Source of the DNA: Actinomycetes bacterium
GTDB lineage: Bacteria; Actinomycetota; Actinomycetes; Propionibacteriales; Nocardioidaceae
DNA length: 28,029 nucleotides
NCBI GenBank assembly: GCA_023396115.1
Contig: JAEWXC010000057.1
Span: 1-28,029, forward strand
Direction: 5' to 3'
Below the pieces are notes generated by a model, which made no database searches, was not told the origin of the DNA, and saw nothing but the letters and a program-made list of their open reading frames with translations. Position numbers and translations under genes: made by a program. Each line of letters opens with the position of its first letter. Within the stretch, counting starts at the first letter, position 1. Of this stretch, positions 1 through 7,091 are shown piece by piece.

Positions 1-557
1 ACCTTGTCGGTGGAGACCTCGAGCAGCGGCTCGTCGACGGCGACCTCGTCGCCGACCTGCTTGAGCCAGCGGGTCACGGTGCCCTCGGTCACCGACTCAC
101 CCAGGGCCGGGAGCGTCACCGAGGTGCCCTCGCCGCCACCCGCGGCAGGGGCCTCGGCGGCCGGAGCAGCCGGGGCCTCGGGAGCCGCCGGAGCAGCAGG
201 GGCGGCCGGAGCCGGCGGGGCGGGAGCAGCGGGCGCCTCAGCAGCGGGCGCCTCAGCGGCGGGCGCCTCGGCAGCGGGGGCCTCGGCAGCGGGGGCCTCG
301 CCGGACCCGGCCGACTCACCCTCCTCGCCGACCACGGCCAGGACCGCGCCGACCTCGACGGTGTCGTCCTCGTTGGCCTTGATCTCCAGCAGCACGCCGG
401 CGACCGGCGAGGGGATCTCGGTGTCGACCTTGTCGGTGGAGACCTCGAGCAGCGGCTCGTCCACCGCCACGGTGTCGCCGACCTGCTTCAGCCAACGCGT
501 GACGGTGCCCTCGGTGACGGATTCGCCGAGGGCGGGGAGGGTTACTTCGGAGGCCAT
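1..557 (-). CDS. sucB: Dihydrolipoamide acyltransferase E2 (SucB/DlaT type), N-terminal part, cut by the window edge
   Basis: This is the first 185 residues of the E2 core of a 2-oxo-acid dehydrogenase complex, which carries acyl groups on lipoyl-lysine swinging arms from E1 to CoA. Two almost identical lipoyl domains are visible, at residues about 4-77 and from about 148 to the edge. Each carries the LPALGESVTEGTVTRWLK start and the STDKV lipoylation motif; the first target lysine is K43. They are joined by a flexible linker of about 70 residues rich in Ala, Pro and Glu. The ATG at 557 follows an AGGA-containing ribosome site. The E3-binding and catalytic domains lie outside the window. lpdA is 36 bp upstream on the same strand, so E3 and E2 are probably co-transcribed. 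The visible part cannot separate a succinyltransferase (SucB) from an acetyltransferase (DlaT); in mycobacteria one such E2 serves pyruvate dehydrogenase. Confidence 0.93.
   Translation of the reverse strand, partial: MASEVTLPALGESVTEGTVTRWLKQVGDTVAVDEPLLEVSTDKVDTEIPSPVAGVLLEIKANEDDTVEVGAVLAVVGEEGESAGSGEAPAAEAPAAEAPAAEAPAAEAPAAPAPPAPAAPAAPAAPEAPAAPAAEAPAAGGGEGTSVTLPALGESVTEGTVTRWLKQVGDEVAVDEPLLEVSTDK
226..300 (-). repeat. Five tandem 15-bp units encoding (EAPAA)n in the E2 linker
   Basis: Five 15-bp units of the form GCAGCGGGCGCCTCA, with third-position variants, run head to tail. On the minus strand they encode Glu-Ala-Pro-Ala-Ala repeats in the hinge between the two lipoyl domains. The length is a whole number of codons, so unit gain or loss would change hinge length without breaking the frame. 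Confidence 0.85.
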
Positions 558-593
558 GGGATTCCTTCGCTCGCTTCTTCTCGTGGGTGGGTG

Positions 594-1973
594 TCAGGAA
601 TGTGCGTGGAGCGGTTTGCCGGCGAGGGCCAGGTGAGCCTCGCCGAGCGCTTCGTTCTGGGTGGGATGAGCATGCACCAGAGGGGCGACGTCGTCAGCGT
701 GGGCGTCCCAGTTGACCACCAACTGGGCCTCGCCGATCAGCTCGCCGACCCGGTCGCCGACCATGTGCACGCCGAGGACCTGGCCGTCGGTGTCGGCCAC
801 CAGCTTCACGAAACCCTGGGTCTGCAGGATCTGGCTGCGGCCGTTGCCGCCCAGGTCGTAGGTCAGGGTGCGGACCGCGTCGGCGCCGAGCTGCTGGGCG
901 GCCTGGGCCTCGGTCAACCCGACCGAGGCGACCTCCGGCTGGCAGTAGGTGACCCGCGGGATGCCGCTGTCGGGGACCGGGCGCGGGTCGAGCCCGGCGA
1001 TCTCCTCCGCGACGAGCACGCCCTGGGCGAAGCCGCGGTGGGCCAGCTGCAGACCGGGCACGATGTCGCCCACGGCCCAGACGCCCTCGACGCCGGTGCG
1101 TCCCTTCTCGTCGGCCGGCACGTAGCCGCGGTCGGTGGTGATGCCCTGCTCCTCGAAGCCGAGCCCGGCGGTGACCGGGACCCGGCCCACCGCCACCAGC
1201 AGCACGTCGGCGGTGAGGACCGTGCCGTCGGCCAGGGTCACCTCGACGCCGTCGTCGCCCGCGCGGGCGCCGGTGACGGCGGTGTTGACCTTGAAGCCGA
1301 TGCCGCGCTTGCGGAACGCCCGCTCCAGCGCCTTGCTGCAGGCCTCGTCCTCGGCGGCGACCAGGCGCGGCAGCGCCTCCAGGATCGTGACCTCGGCACC
1401 GAAGCTGCGCCACACGCTGGCGAACTCGACGCCGATCACGCCGCCGCCCAGGACCAGGGCGGAGCCGGGCACGTGGTCCATCGCCAGGGCCTCGGTGGAG
1501 GTGATGATCCGGGTGCCGTCGGGCTCGATGCCGGGCAGCGTCCGGGTGGTGGAGCCGGTGGCCAGCACGAGGTTCCGCCCGGTGATCACGCGGTCACCGA
1601 CGGCGACGCTGCGCGGTCCGACCAGGCGACCTTCGCCCTCGACGACCTCGATCCCGCGTCCCTTGACCAGTCCGGTCAGGCCCTTGAACAGGCGCGAGAC
1701 CACACCCTGCTGGTACTCCAGCACGGCCGGGACGTCGACACCCTCGAACGTGGCGCGGACCCCGACCTTGCCGGCCGCGCGGGTCTCGTCGGCGACCTCG
1801 GCGGCGTGCAGCAGCGCCTTGGTGGGGATGCAGCCGACGTGCAGACAGGTGCCGCCGACCTTGTCCTTCTCGACCAGGGCGACGCTCAGGCCCAACTGGG
1901 CCGCGCGCAGCGCGCAGGAGTAGCCACCCGATCCAGCTCCGAGCACCAGCACGTCCACGTCTGCCTCAGGCAC
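594..1973 (-). CDS. lpdA: Dihydrolipoyl dehydrogenase (E3)
   Basis: FAD- and NAD-dependent flavoprotein of about 459 residues that reoxidises dihydrolipoyl groups on the E2 subunit of 2-oxo-acid dehydrogenase complexes. The sequence shows the N-terminal FAD Rossmann motif (LVLGAGSGGYSCA), the redox disulfide GGTCLHVGCIPTK, a second nucleotide-binding motif (LVLGGGVIGVEFAS), the AVGDIV FAD contact and the C-terminal HPTQNE with the catalytic His-Glu pair. I chose the GTG at 1973 because AGGAGG lies 10 nt upstream and the FAD fold begins a few residues later, which gives the usual family length. An upstream ATG at 2054 would add 27 residues of low-complexity sequence with no equivalent in the family. 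It heads an operon with sucB. Confidence 0.95.
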   Translation of the reverse strand: MPEADVDVLVLGAGSGGYSCALRAAQLGLSVALVEKDKVGGTCLHVGCIPTKALLHAAEVADETRAAGKVGVRATFEGVDVPAVLEYQQGVVSRLFKGLTGLVKGRGIEVVEGEGRLVGPRSVAVGDRVITGRNLVLATGSTTRTLPGIEPDGTRIITSTEALAMDHVPGSALVLGGGVIGVEFASVWRSFGAEVTILEALPRLVAAEDEACSKALERAFRKRGIGFKVNTAVTGARAGDDGVEVTLADGTVLTADVLLVAVGRVPVTAGLGFEEQGITTDRGYVPADEKGRTGVEGVWAVGDIVPGLQLAHRGFAQGVLVAEEIAGLDPRPVPDSGIPRVTYCQPEVASVGLTEAQAAQQLGADAVRTLTYDLGGNGRSQILQTQGFVKLVADTDGQVLGVHMVGDRVGELIGEAQLVVNWDAHADDVAPLVHAHPTQNEALGEAHLALAGKPLHAHS

Positions 1974-1983
1974 GCCCCGATCG

Positions 1984-1989
1984 CCTCCT
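1984..1989 (-). promoter_or_regulatory. Shine-Dalgarno that fixes the lpdA start
   Basis: AGGAGG on the minus strand, 10 nt before the GTG at 1973. It supports that start over the in-frame ATG 81 nt upstream. Confidence 0.7.
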
Positions 1990-2143
1990 GTGAGTGTGTG
2001 TTCCTCATCGGTCTCGCCGCCCCATCCTTGCACTCCCGGCCTCGTCTCCGACACCCGGTGCGGTGGGCGCGTTCCGGCCGCCGGTGGCTACTGCCGGGTA
2101 CCCACCGAGGTGGGACCAGCCCCGGCGGGCTGGGCGTGTCCGG

Positions 2144-2149
2144 CAGACT
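2144..2149 (+). promoter_or_regulatory. Possible -10 element of a leaderless promoter
   Basis: CAGACT stands 6 nt before the ATG at 2156. The spacing equals that of the better TANNNT elements in this window, but the first base departs from the consensus. The GGAG just before the ATG is too close to act as a normal ribosome site. Confidence 0.4.
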
Positions 2150-2155
2150 GGAGCC

Positions 2156-2521
2156 ATGGGTCTGTTCGACAGGTTCCGCCCGCGTGGCCGGACCAAGATG
2201 CGTCGCCCCGGTGCCGACACCACCCGGACCGGGTCGACGACGGTGCGTGCCTCGAATCCGGCCGACGTGGCGCACCTGAAGCAGTTCGTCACCTCCCGCA
2301 AGGGGGTGGAGGGCTTCGTGGAGCCGCGCACCGCTGTCAGCGACGTGACCCTGCTGCTGGTGGCCCACGACGGTGAGTGGACCCGGCGGCGGGTCCCGTC
2401 GGTGGCCTGGGCCCACGAGTTCGCCAACCGGCACCAGGTGCCCTCCTACGACGCCGCCGTGGTCGGCGTGCCGCAGCGGATGCGGGACTGGAACCGGCGG
2501 CAGAAGCAGCAGCGCGACTGA
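2156..2521 (+). CDS. Conserved small protein of unknown function
   Basis: Basic protein of 121 residues whose function I do not recognise. It starts MGLFDRFRPRG, followed by an Arg-rich stretch. The middle part (RASNPADVAHLKQFVTSRKG) looks like a short helical domain. It is followed by a predicted beta-rich segment (VTLLLVAHDGEWTRRRVP), and the protein ends in a very charged tail (RDWNRRQKQQRD). There is no signal peptide or membrane segment, so it is probably cytoplasmic; the basic tail could contact nucleic acid, which is inference. The start at 2156 was chosen over a longer reading from 1994 because codons before it read as non-coding Pro/Arg-rich sequence and a -10-like element stands at the leaderless distance. 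It lies between the divergent lpdA and the convergent pepA and shares no operon. Confidence 0.75.
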   Translation: MGLFDRFRPRGRTKMRRPGADTTRTGSTTVRASNPADVAHLKQFVTSRKGVEGFVEPRTAVSDVTLLLVAHDGEWTRRRVPSVAWAHEFANRHQVPSYDAAVVGVPQRMRDWNRRQKQQRD

Positions 2522-2522
2522 C

Positions 2523-2539
2523 CCCACCCGCCGGGTGGG
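2523..2539. terminator. Bidirectional hairpin between convergent genes
   Basis: CCCACCC and GGGTGGG form a perfect 7-bp stem with a 3-nt loop. It sits in the 28 bp between the stop of the small unknown gene and the stop of pepA. There is no T-tract, which is common for actinobacterial hairpin terminators, and it could serve both strands. Confidence 0.6.
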
Positions 2540-2549
2540 ACCGACGGGC

Positions 2550-4124
2550 TCAGGCGCTGAGCGCCCCGCCCGCCTCGTCGTCCGTCTCGCCCTCGGCCGT
2601 CGACTCCGCCACCAGGCCGCGGGCGATCTCGATCAGGGTCGCGACCGCGACCCCGGTGCCGCCCGAGGTCACGTGACCACGCGGACCGCCCGAGGTGTAC
2701 GAGGGCCCGGCGATGTCCAGGTGGGCCCAGGGCAGCCCCGCGGTGAACTGCTCCAGGACCGCGGCCGCCATCAGCCCGCCGCCCCAGCGCACCCAGTCGT
2801 GCTGCAGCAGGTCGGCGACCTTGCTGGCCTTGACCCGGCCACGGACCTCGTCGGTGATCGGCATCGGCCACATCGCCTCGTCGGCCCGCTCGCCCGCGGC
2901 CAGCACGGAGGCGACCGCCGCGTCGGTGCCCAGGACACCGGTGATCCGGTCACCCAGCGCCACGACCATGTGGCCGGTCAGGGTGGCCACGTCGACCAGC
3001 AGGTCGGGCTCGGACTCGGCCGCCATCGCCAGCGCGTCGGCGAGCAGCAGCCGGCCCTCGGCGTCGGTGTTGCGGATCTCCAGCGTGGTGCCGCCGTAGA
3101 GGGTGACCACGTCGCCGGGGCGGAACGAGGTGCCCGAGACAGCGTTCTCGGCCATCGGGGCGTAGGTGGTGACCTTCAGCGGCAGACCGAGCTGGGCGAT
3201 CAGCAGCGCGGCACGGACCACTGCGGCCGCCCCCGCCATGTCGCTCTTCATCTCGTGCATGTTGGTGGCCGGCTTGATGCTCAGACCGCCGGTGTCGAAC
3301 GTGACGCCCTTGCCGACCAGCGCCAGGTGCGCGGCGGCGTCCGGGTGCTCGTAGGTCAGTCGCGCCATCCGCGGTGGTGCGACCGACCCGCCACCGACGG
3401 CCAGGGTGCCGCCGCAGCCGAGCTCGGCCAGCTGCTCCTCGTCGAAGATCTCCAGGGTGACCTGCGGGGCGCCGCGGCCCCGGGTGGCCTCGGCGTGGGC
3501 ACGGGTCACCTCGTCGGCGAAGGCCGGCGGGGTGAGGTCGCCGGCGGGGGTGTTGACCCAGTCCCGGACGCCGGCCACGGCGGCGGCCAGCAGCTGGGCC
3601 TCCTCGAAGGCGGTGACGACCTCGGCACGTCGCGCGGCGGGGGAGAGCACCGAGACGGTGCCGGGGCCCTCGTCCTTCGCCGGGGTGCCGCGGAAGCGGG
3701 TGAACGTGTAGGAGCCGAGCAGGTGCCCCTCGGTGGCGGCGGCCACCAGCGGGGCGTCGGTGGCGGGCAGTGCCAGCGCCACCGAGCTGACGTTGGGCAC
3801 CGACCGGGCCGCGAGCCCGGCAGCCTCACGCACCTGGGCGGTGCTCGGCCCGTCCTCGCCGGGACGGCCCAGACCGACCAGCACGAGCAGCGGCGAGTTG
3901 GTGGCGCCGTGGCTGGGGATCCGGTGCGTCTCCCCGGCCTTGCCCTTCACCCCCAGGCTGGACAGCAGTCCCTTCCAGCGGCGGCCGAACGCCTCGGCGA
4001 CGTCCTCGCCGCCCGGAGCAACGACCGGCCCCTTCGGACCGTCGAGGATGCCGACGACGACCGCGTCGGCACGGGTGCGGGCAGGGCTGGCGTTGCGGAG
4101 CTGGTACGTCGGCACGTCCAGCAT
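2550..4124 (-). CDS. pepA: Leucyl aminopeptidase, M17 family
   Basis: Cytosolic two-metal aminopeptidase of up to 524 residues that removes N-terminal Leu and similar residues during peptide turnover. The N-terminal 180 or so residues form the M17 regulatory domain. The catalytic half carries VGKGVTFDTGG (K272, D277), K284, MKSDMAG (D295) and the family signature NTDAEGRL (D354, E356, R358), which together supply the metal ligands and the bicarbonate-site Arg. Length is close to the usual 500. The ATG at 4124 has a GGAGGG about 10 nt upstream. An alternative start is the GTG at 4115 (residue 4), which lies 7 nt after a TACGAT element and would begin MPTYQLRNASPA, more like other actinobacterial homologues. 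It is divergent from gcvT across 72 bp and convergent with the small gene at 2156. Confidence 0.95.
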   Translation of the reverse strand: MLDVPTYQLRNASPARTRADAVVVGILDGPKGPVVAPGGEDVAEAFGRRWKGLLSSLGVKGKAGETHRIPSHGATNSPLLVLVGLGRPGEDGPSTAQVREAAGLAARSVPNVSSVALALPATDAPLVAAATEGHLLGSYTFTRFRGTPAKDEGPGTVSVLSPAARRAEVVTAFEEAQLLAAAVAGVRDWVNTPAGDLTPPAFADEVTRAHAEATRGRGAPQVTLEIFDEEQLAELGCGGTLAVGGGSVAPPRMARLTYEHPDAAAHLALVGKGVTFDTGGLSIKPATNMHEMKSDMAGAAAVVRAALLIAQLGLPLKVTTYAPMAENAVSGTSFRPGDVVTLYGGTTLEIRNTDAEGRLLLADALAMAAESEPDLLVDVATLTGHMVVALGDRITGVLGTDAAVASVLAAGERADEAMWPMPITDEVRGRVKASKVADLLQHDWVRWGGGLMAAAVLEQFTAGLPWAHLDIAGPSYTSGGPRGHVTSGGTGVAVATLIEIARGLVAESTAEGETDDEAGGALSA

Positions 4125-4128
4125 CGTA
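4123..4128 (-). promoter_or_regulatory. Possible -10 element overlapping the listed pepA start
   Basis: TACGAT on the minus strand overlaps the ATG at 4124 and lies 7 nt before an in-frame GTG at 4115. If used, transcription and translation would both begin at the GTG and shorten PepA by three residues. Confidence 0.35.
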
Positions 4129-4183
4129 GCGAGGCCCTCCGGCGCGGCGCGGCGCGGTGAGCGGCAGCGGGCCCGCGCCGGTA

Positions 4184-4189
4184 TAGCCT
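4184..4189 (+). promoter_or_regulatory. -10 element of a leaderless gcvT promoter
   Basis: TAGCCT, within TATAGCCT, ends 7 nt before the gcvT ATG. No Shine-Dalgarno is present in the gap, so the transcript probably begins at or next to the A of the start codon. Confidence 0.6.
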
Positions 4190-4196
4190 CGACGGC

Positions 4197-5372
4197 ATGG
4201 AGCAGACCCCCTCCCAGGACCCCGGAGCCGAGGCGCAGTCGGCCCCGACCACTCCCGACCAGCCCGCGGACGTGCTGACCTCACCGCTGCACGAGCGCCA
4301 CGTCGAGCTGGGCGCCAAGTTCAGCGAGTTCGGCGGCTGGAGCATGCCGCTGGAGTACCCCACCGGTGTGGTCAAGGAGCACACCGCGGTCCGTGACGGG
4401 GTCGGGATCTTCGACGTCTCGCACCTGGGCAAGGTGCTGGTCTCCGGCGAGGGGGCGGCGGCGTTCGTCAACCGCACGCTCAGCAACGACCTGGGCCGGA
4501 TCGAGCCGGGCCGCGCCCAGTACACGCTCTGCCTGGACGCCGACACCGGCGGCATCGTCGACGACCTGATCGCCTACTACTCCGACGACACCCACGTGCT
4601 GCTGGTGCCCAACGCGGCCAACACCGCCGAGGTCGCGCGACGCCTGGAGCAGGCCGCACCCGAGGGCGTGACCCTGCACGACCTGCACACCCAGTACGCC
4701 GTCCTGGCCGTGCAGGGCACCAAGTCCGACGAGGTGCTCGACGCGGTCGGGCTGCCCACCGGGCACGAGTACATGTCCTTCGTCGAGGCCCCGTTCGGGG
4801 ACGCCGAGGACGCCGTGGTGGTCTGCCGCACCGGGTACACCGGCGAGCGGGGCTACGAGCTGATCGTGGTCAACGAGCTGGCCGGCGAGCTGTGGGACGC
4901 GTTGCTGGCGGCCGGCCAGGAGCACGGCATCGCCCCGTGCGGCCTCGGCGCCCGCGACACCCTGCGCACCGAGATGGGCTACCCGCTGCACGGCCAGGAC
5001 ATCAGCCCGGACGTCAACCCGCTCGAGGGCGGCGTCGGCTGGGCGGTGGGCTGGAAGAAGGACGAGTTCTGGGGCCGTGAGGTGCTGCTGGGCGTGAAGG
5101 AGGCCGGGGTGAAGCGACGCCTGCGCGGGCTGGTGGCCACCGGCCGCGGCATCCCGCGCCCGGGCATGGGGGTCTCGCTCACCGAGCACGTGCTGCTCGG
5201 GGAGATCACCTCCGGCACCTTCTCCCCGACCCTGCGCAAGGGCGTCGGGCTGGCCATGCTGTCGACCCAGGTCGCCGACGGTGCCGAGGTGGGCGTCGAC
5301 GTGCGCGGGCGCCGGGAGATCTTCACGGTGACCAAGCCGCCGTTCGTGCAGACCCAGGTCCGCGAGGACTGA
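4197..5372 (+). CDS. gcvT: Glycine cleavage system T-protein (aminomethyltransferase)
   Basis: Tetrahydrofolate-dependent aminomethyltransferase of 391 residues. It takes the aminomethyl group from the lipoyl arm of H-protein, releases ammonia and yields 5,10-methylene-THF. Family motifs are present in order: LHERHVELGAKFSEFGGWSMP (residues about 31-51), FDVSHLGK, the folate-site GGIVDDLI (D122/D123), RTGYTGERGYEL, GLGARDTLRTEMGYPLHGQD, and a C-terminal domain ending in TKPPFV. The first 25 or so residues are a Pro/Glu-rich extension beyond the usual length of about 365. The start is kept at 4197 because of the leaderless promoter directly before it. No gcvP or gcvH is in the window. The methylene-THF product is the substrate of ThyA, encoded 5 kb downstream, though the genes are not linked transcriptionally. 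In M. tuberculosis, gcvT, pepB and dlaT are also close neighbours (recalled, not checked). Confidence 0.95.
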   Translation: MEQTPSQDPGAEAQSAPTTPDQPADVLTSPLHERHVELGAKFSEFGGWSMPLEYPTGVVKEHTAVRDGVGIFDVSHLGKVLVSGEGAAAFVNRTLSNDLGRIEPGRAQYTLCLDADTGGIVDDLIAYYSDDTHVLLVPNAANTAEVARRLEQAAPEGVTLHDLHTQYAVLAVQGTKSDEVLDAVGLPTGHEYMSFVEAPFGDAEDAVVVCRTGYTGERGYELIVVNELAGELWDALLAAGQEHGIAPCGLGARDTLRTEMGYPLHGQDISPDVNPLEGGVGWAVGWKKDEFWGREVLLGVKEAGVKRRLRGLVATGRGIPRPGMGVSLTEHVLLGEITSGTFSPTLRKGVGLAMLSTQVADGAEVGVDVRGRREIFTVTKPPFVQTQVRED

Positions 5373-5399
5373 GTTCCGGCGCGGCTCAGGGGTCTCGGG

Positions 5400-6758
5400 T
5401 CAGAGGGTCTGCACCCGGCCGGCGCTCACCAACCGGACGTCCTCGGTCTCCGCGGCCAGGGCCGCGTTCAGGCGCCCCATCGCGTCACGGAACCGGCGCA
5501 GCGCCGCGGTGCCGGGCACCATGCCCTGCCCCACCTCGTTGCTGACCGCCACCACCCGGCGTGGCGTGGTCCGCCAGGCGGTGACCAGGGCGGCGACCTC
5601 CTCGGTGACCGCCTGCTCGGCACCACCCGCCCAGGCCGCGTCGTTCCACGCGTCGTGGGCGTCCATCACCCGGGTCAACCACAGGGTCAGGCAGTCCACC
5701 AGCAGCGGCGGACCCGGCTGTTCGAGCAGAGCGACCAGGTCGAGCGTCTCCAGCGTCCTCCACCGGTCGGGGCGTTGCGCCCGGTGCCGCGACACCCGGT
5801 CGGTCCACTCCGGGTCGGCGCCGTCGACCGGGTAGGAGGTCGCCACGTAGACCACGTCGGGAGCGTCGGCCAGGCACCGTTCGGCCTCCCGGGACTTCCC
5901 CGACCGGGCGCCGCCCAGCACCAAGGTGCGGTGCGCTCGCTCCGGCTCCGGGCCGGGCACGACCACGTGGCCGTCGTCGTGCACGTGGGCGCCCCAGTCG
6001 GCCAGCCGGCGGGCCAGCTCGGGCGTGGGCGGGTTGTGGTGGCTGAGGTGGGTGGCCACGACGTGGGTGTCCGGGCCGATCCCGCCGACCTCCCGCAGGC
6101 GCCGCAGCTGGTCGGGGAACGTGGCCAGGTCCAGGTGCTGGGTGCCGTGGTCGAGCCGGTCGCCGAACGACTCCTCCAGCACCACGACGTCGAACCCGAC
6201 CCCGGCGCACGCCTGCACCGCGGCCGCGGGCAGCGGGCCGGTGTCGGTGGCGTAGAGCACCCGGGTGCCCGACGGGCCGGTGACGTCGAACAGCAGCGCC
6301 TCGGGCTCGCCGTCCCCCAGCCCGGTGCGGTGCGCAGCCGGCAGGGCCACGACCCGGCAGCCGTGCCGCTCGAGCCGGTCGCCGGGGCGCAGCGCGACGA
6401 ACTCCACGTCGGCCTCCGCGGGCAGCCAGTGCCGGGCCGCGTCGACGACGTCCGGGGGGCCGGCGACGGTGAGCGGTCCGGTGTTCACCCACGAGCGGTA
6501 CATCAGGGTGGCGGGGGAGAAGTGGTCGGAGTGCTGGTGGGTCCACAGCAGCAGACGCACCCCGGCCAGCGAGGCGCCGCACCGTTCCGCGGCCAGCGGT
6601 GTGCTGGGTGAGCAGTCGAGCAGCACCAGGTCGTCGAGCAGCGCGGCGCTCTGGGCGCGGGACCGTCCGGCGGCCCGTTCGCCGGCGCAGGACGCGCACG
6701 TGCAGAACGGGTTGGGCCAGCCGTCCGCGGCGCCGGTGCCGAGCAGCCGCAGGGTCAT
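5400..6758 (-). CDS. cobU: Fusion of a PhnP-like metallo-beta-lactamase-fold domain with CobU (adenosylcobinamide kinase / guanylyltransferase)
   Basis: A two-domain protein of 452 residues. Residues 1-265 are an MBL-fold hydrolase with the metal motif HQHSDH (74-79), later ligands at AAHRTG (about 141-146) and ATDTG (170-174), and a His-rich THLSHHN. A CxCxxC set (C19, C21, C24) matches the structural zinc site of PhnP cyclic-phosphate phosphodiesterases. Residues about 277-452 are CobU: P-loop GGARSGKS (282-289), HRAQRPDRW with the guanylylated His (H325), DCLTLWL, and VSNEVGQGMVP. CobU phosphorylates adenosylcobinamide and transfers GMP to give Ado-GDP-cobinamide in late cobalamin synthesis. 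The MBL activity is unknown; phosphodiester or phosphomonoester hydrolysis in the same pathway is inference. The ATG overlaps the stop of a 7-codon upstream frame, and the gene is convergent with gcvT at 27 bp. No other cobalamin gene is in the window. Confidence 0.92.
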   Translation of the reverse strand: MTLRLLGTGAADGWPNPFCTCASCAGERAAGRSRAQSAALLDDLVLLDCSPSTPLAAERCGASLAGVRLLLWTHQHSDHFSPATLMYRSWVNTGPLTVAGPPDVVDAARHWLPAEADVEFVALRPGDRLERHGCRVVALPAAHRTGLGDGEPEALLFDVTGPSGTRVLYATDTGPLPAAAVQACAGVGFDVVVLEESFGDRLDHGTQHLDLATFPDQLRRLREVGGIGPDTHVVATHLSHHNPPTPELARRLADWGAHVHDDGHVVVPGPEPERAHRTLVLGGARSGKSREAERCLADAPDVVYVATSYPVDGADPEWTDRVSRHRAQRPDRWRTLETLDLVALLEQPGPPLLVDCLTLWLTRVMDAHDAWNDAAWAGGAEQAVTEEVAALVTAWRTTPRRVVAVSNEVGQGMVPGTAALRRFRDAMGRLNAALAAETEDVRLVSAGRVQTL

Positions 6759-6778
6759 GGGTGCAGCCGCCGGGTCAT
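6755..6778 (-). CDS. Possible 7-codon leader ORF coupled to the MBL-CobU gene
   Basis: An ATG at 6778 lies 6 nt after a TACCCT element, the leaderless arrangement seen across this window. It reads MTRRLHP and stops at a TGA that overlaps the ATG of the MBL-CobU gene (ATGA). The CobU start itself has no clear Shine-Dalgarno, so ribosomes finishing this mini-ORF could reinitiate there. The peptide is too short for comparison. It may instead be chance, with a slightly longer 5' leader. Confidence 0.35.
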   Translation of the reverse strand: MTRRLHP

Positions 6779-6784
6779 GGGGAC

Positions 6785-6790
6785 AGGGTA
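6785..6790 (-). promoter_or_regulatory. -10 element for the MBL-CobU transcript
   Basis: TACCCT on the minus strand, 6 nt before the mini-ORF ATG at 6778. Its upstream region overlaps that of the divergent promoter at 6811-6816, so the two probably share -35 sequence. Confidence 0.5.
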
Positions 6791-6810
6791 GAGGCGTCGG
6801 TCCGGCGCCC

Positions 6811-6816
6811 TAGAGT
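6811..6816 (+). promoter_or_regulatory. -10 element of a leaderless promoter for the 87-aa protein gene
   Basis: TAGAGT stands 6 nt before the ATG at 6823, with no Shine-Dalgarno between. Confidence 0.6.
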
Positions 6817-6822
6817 GGGCAC

Positions 6823-7086
6823 ATGCTGCCCGAGGATCCCGTCACCCCCGTCCCGCCCGCTGCGTCCGGGAGCGGCGACGAGCCGTGGAGCTGGGCCCTG
6901 CTGGACGCCTCCGGTGCGACCGTCGAGGTCCCCGCCGACCTGGCCGGCCAGCGGTTCGCCAGCCAGGCCGACGCCGAGTCGTGGGTCGGGCAGATCTGGG
7001 CCGACCTGGCCGAGCACGGCGTCGACGCCGTCACTCTGTTCGAGGCCGACCGGGTCGTCTACGGCCCGATGTCGCTGCACGCCTGA
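6823..7086 (+). CDS. Small conserved-looking acidic protein of unknown function
   Basis: Acidic, cytoplasmic protein of 87 residues with no assigned function. After a Pro-rich N-terminus of about 20 residues, it has a compact predicted alpha/beta unit: WSWALLDASGATVEVP, then SQADAESWVGQIWADLAEHGVDAVTLFEADRVVYGPMSL. The shape is one strand pair, one amphipathic helix and a closing strand pair, with conserved-looking Trp residues. It has a good leaderless promoter. The next gene, a methyltransferase, starts 5 nt after its stop without a ribosome site, so the two are probably translationally coupled. Confidence 0.75.
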   Translation: MLPEDPVTPVPPAASGSGDEPWSWALLDASGATVEVPADLAGQRFASQADAESWVGQIWADLAEHGVDAVTLFEADRVVYGPMSLHA

Positions 7087-7091
7087 CCCGC

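Noticed and set aside
591..2279. Long open frame on the plus strand opposite lpdA
   Set aside because: It reads as Ala/Gly/Asp/Arg-rich low-complexity sequence with no domain, and it is the mirror of a clear lpdA. Long opposite-strand frames are expected at this GC content.
2373..4160. Long open frame opposite pepA
   Set aside because: Same artefact: no recognisable motif, and pepA on the minus strand has its full active site.
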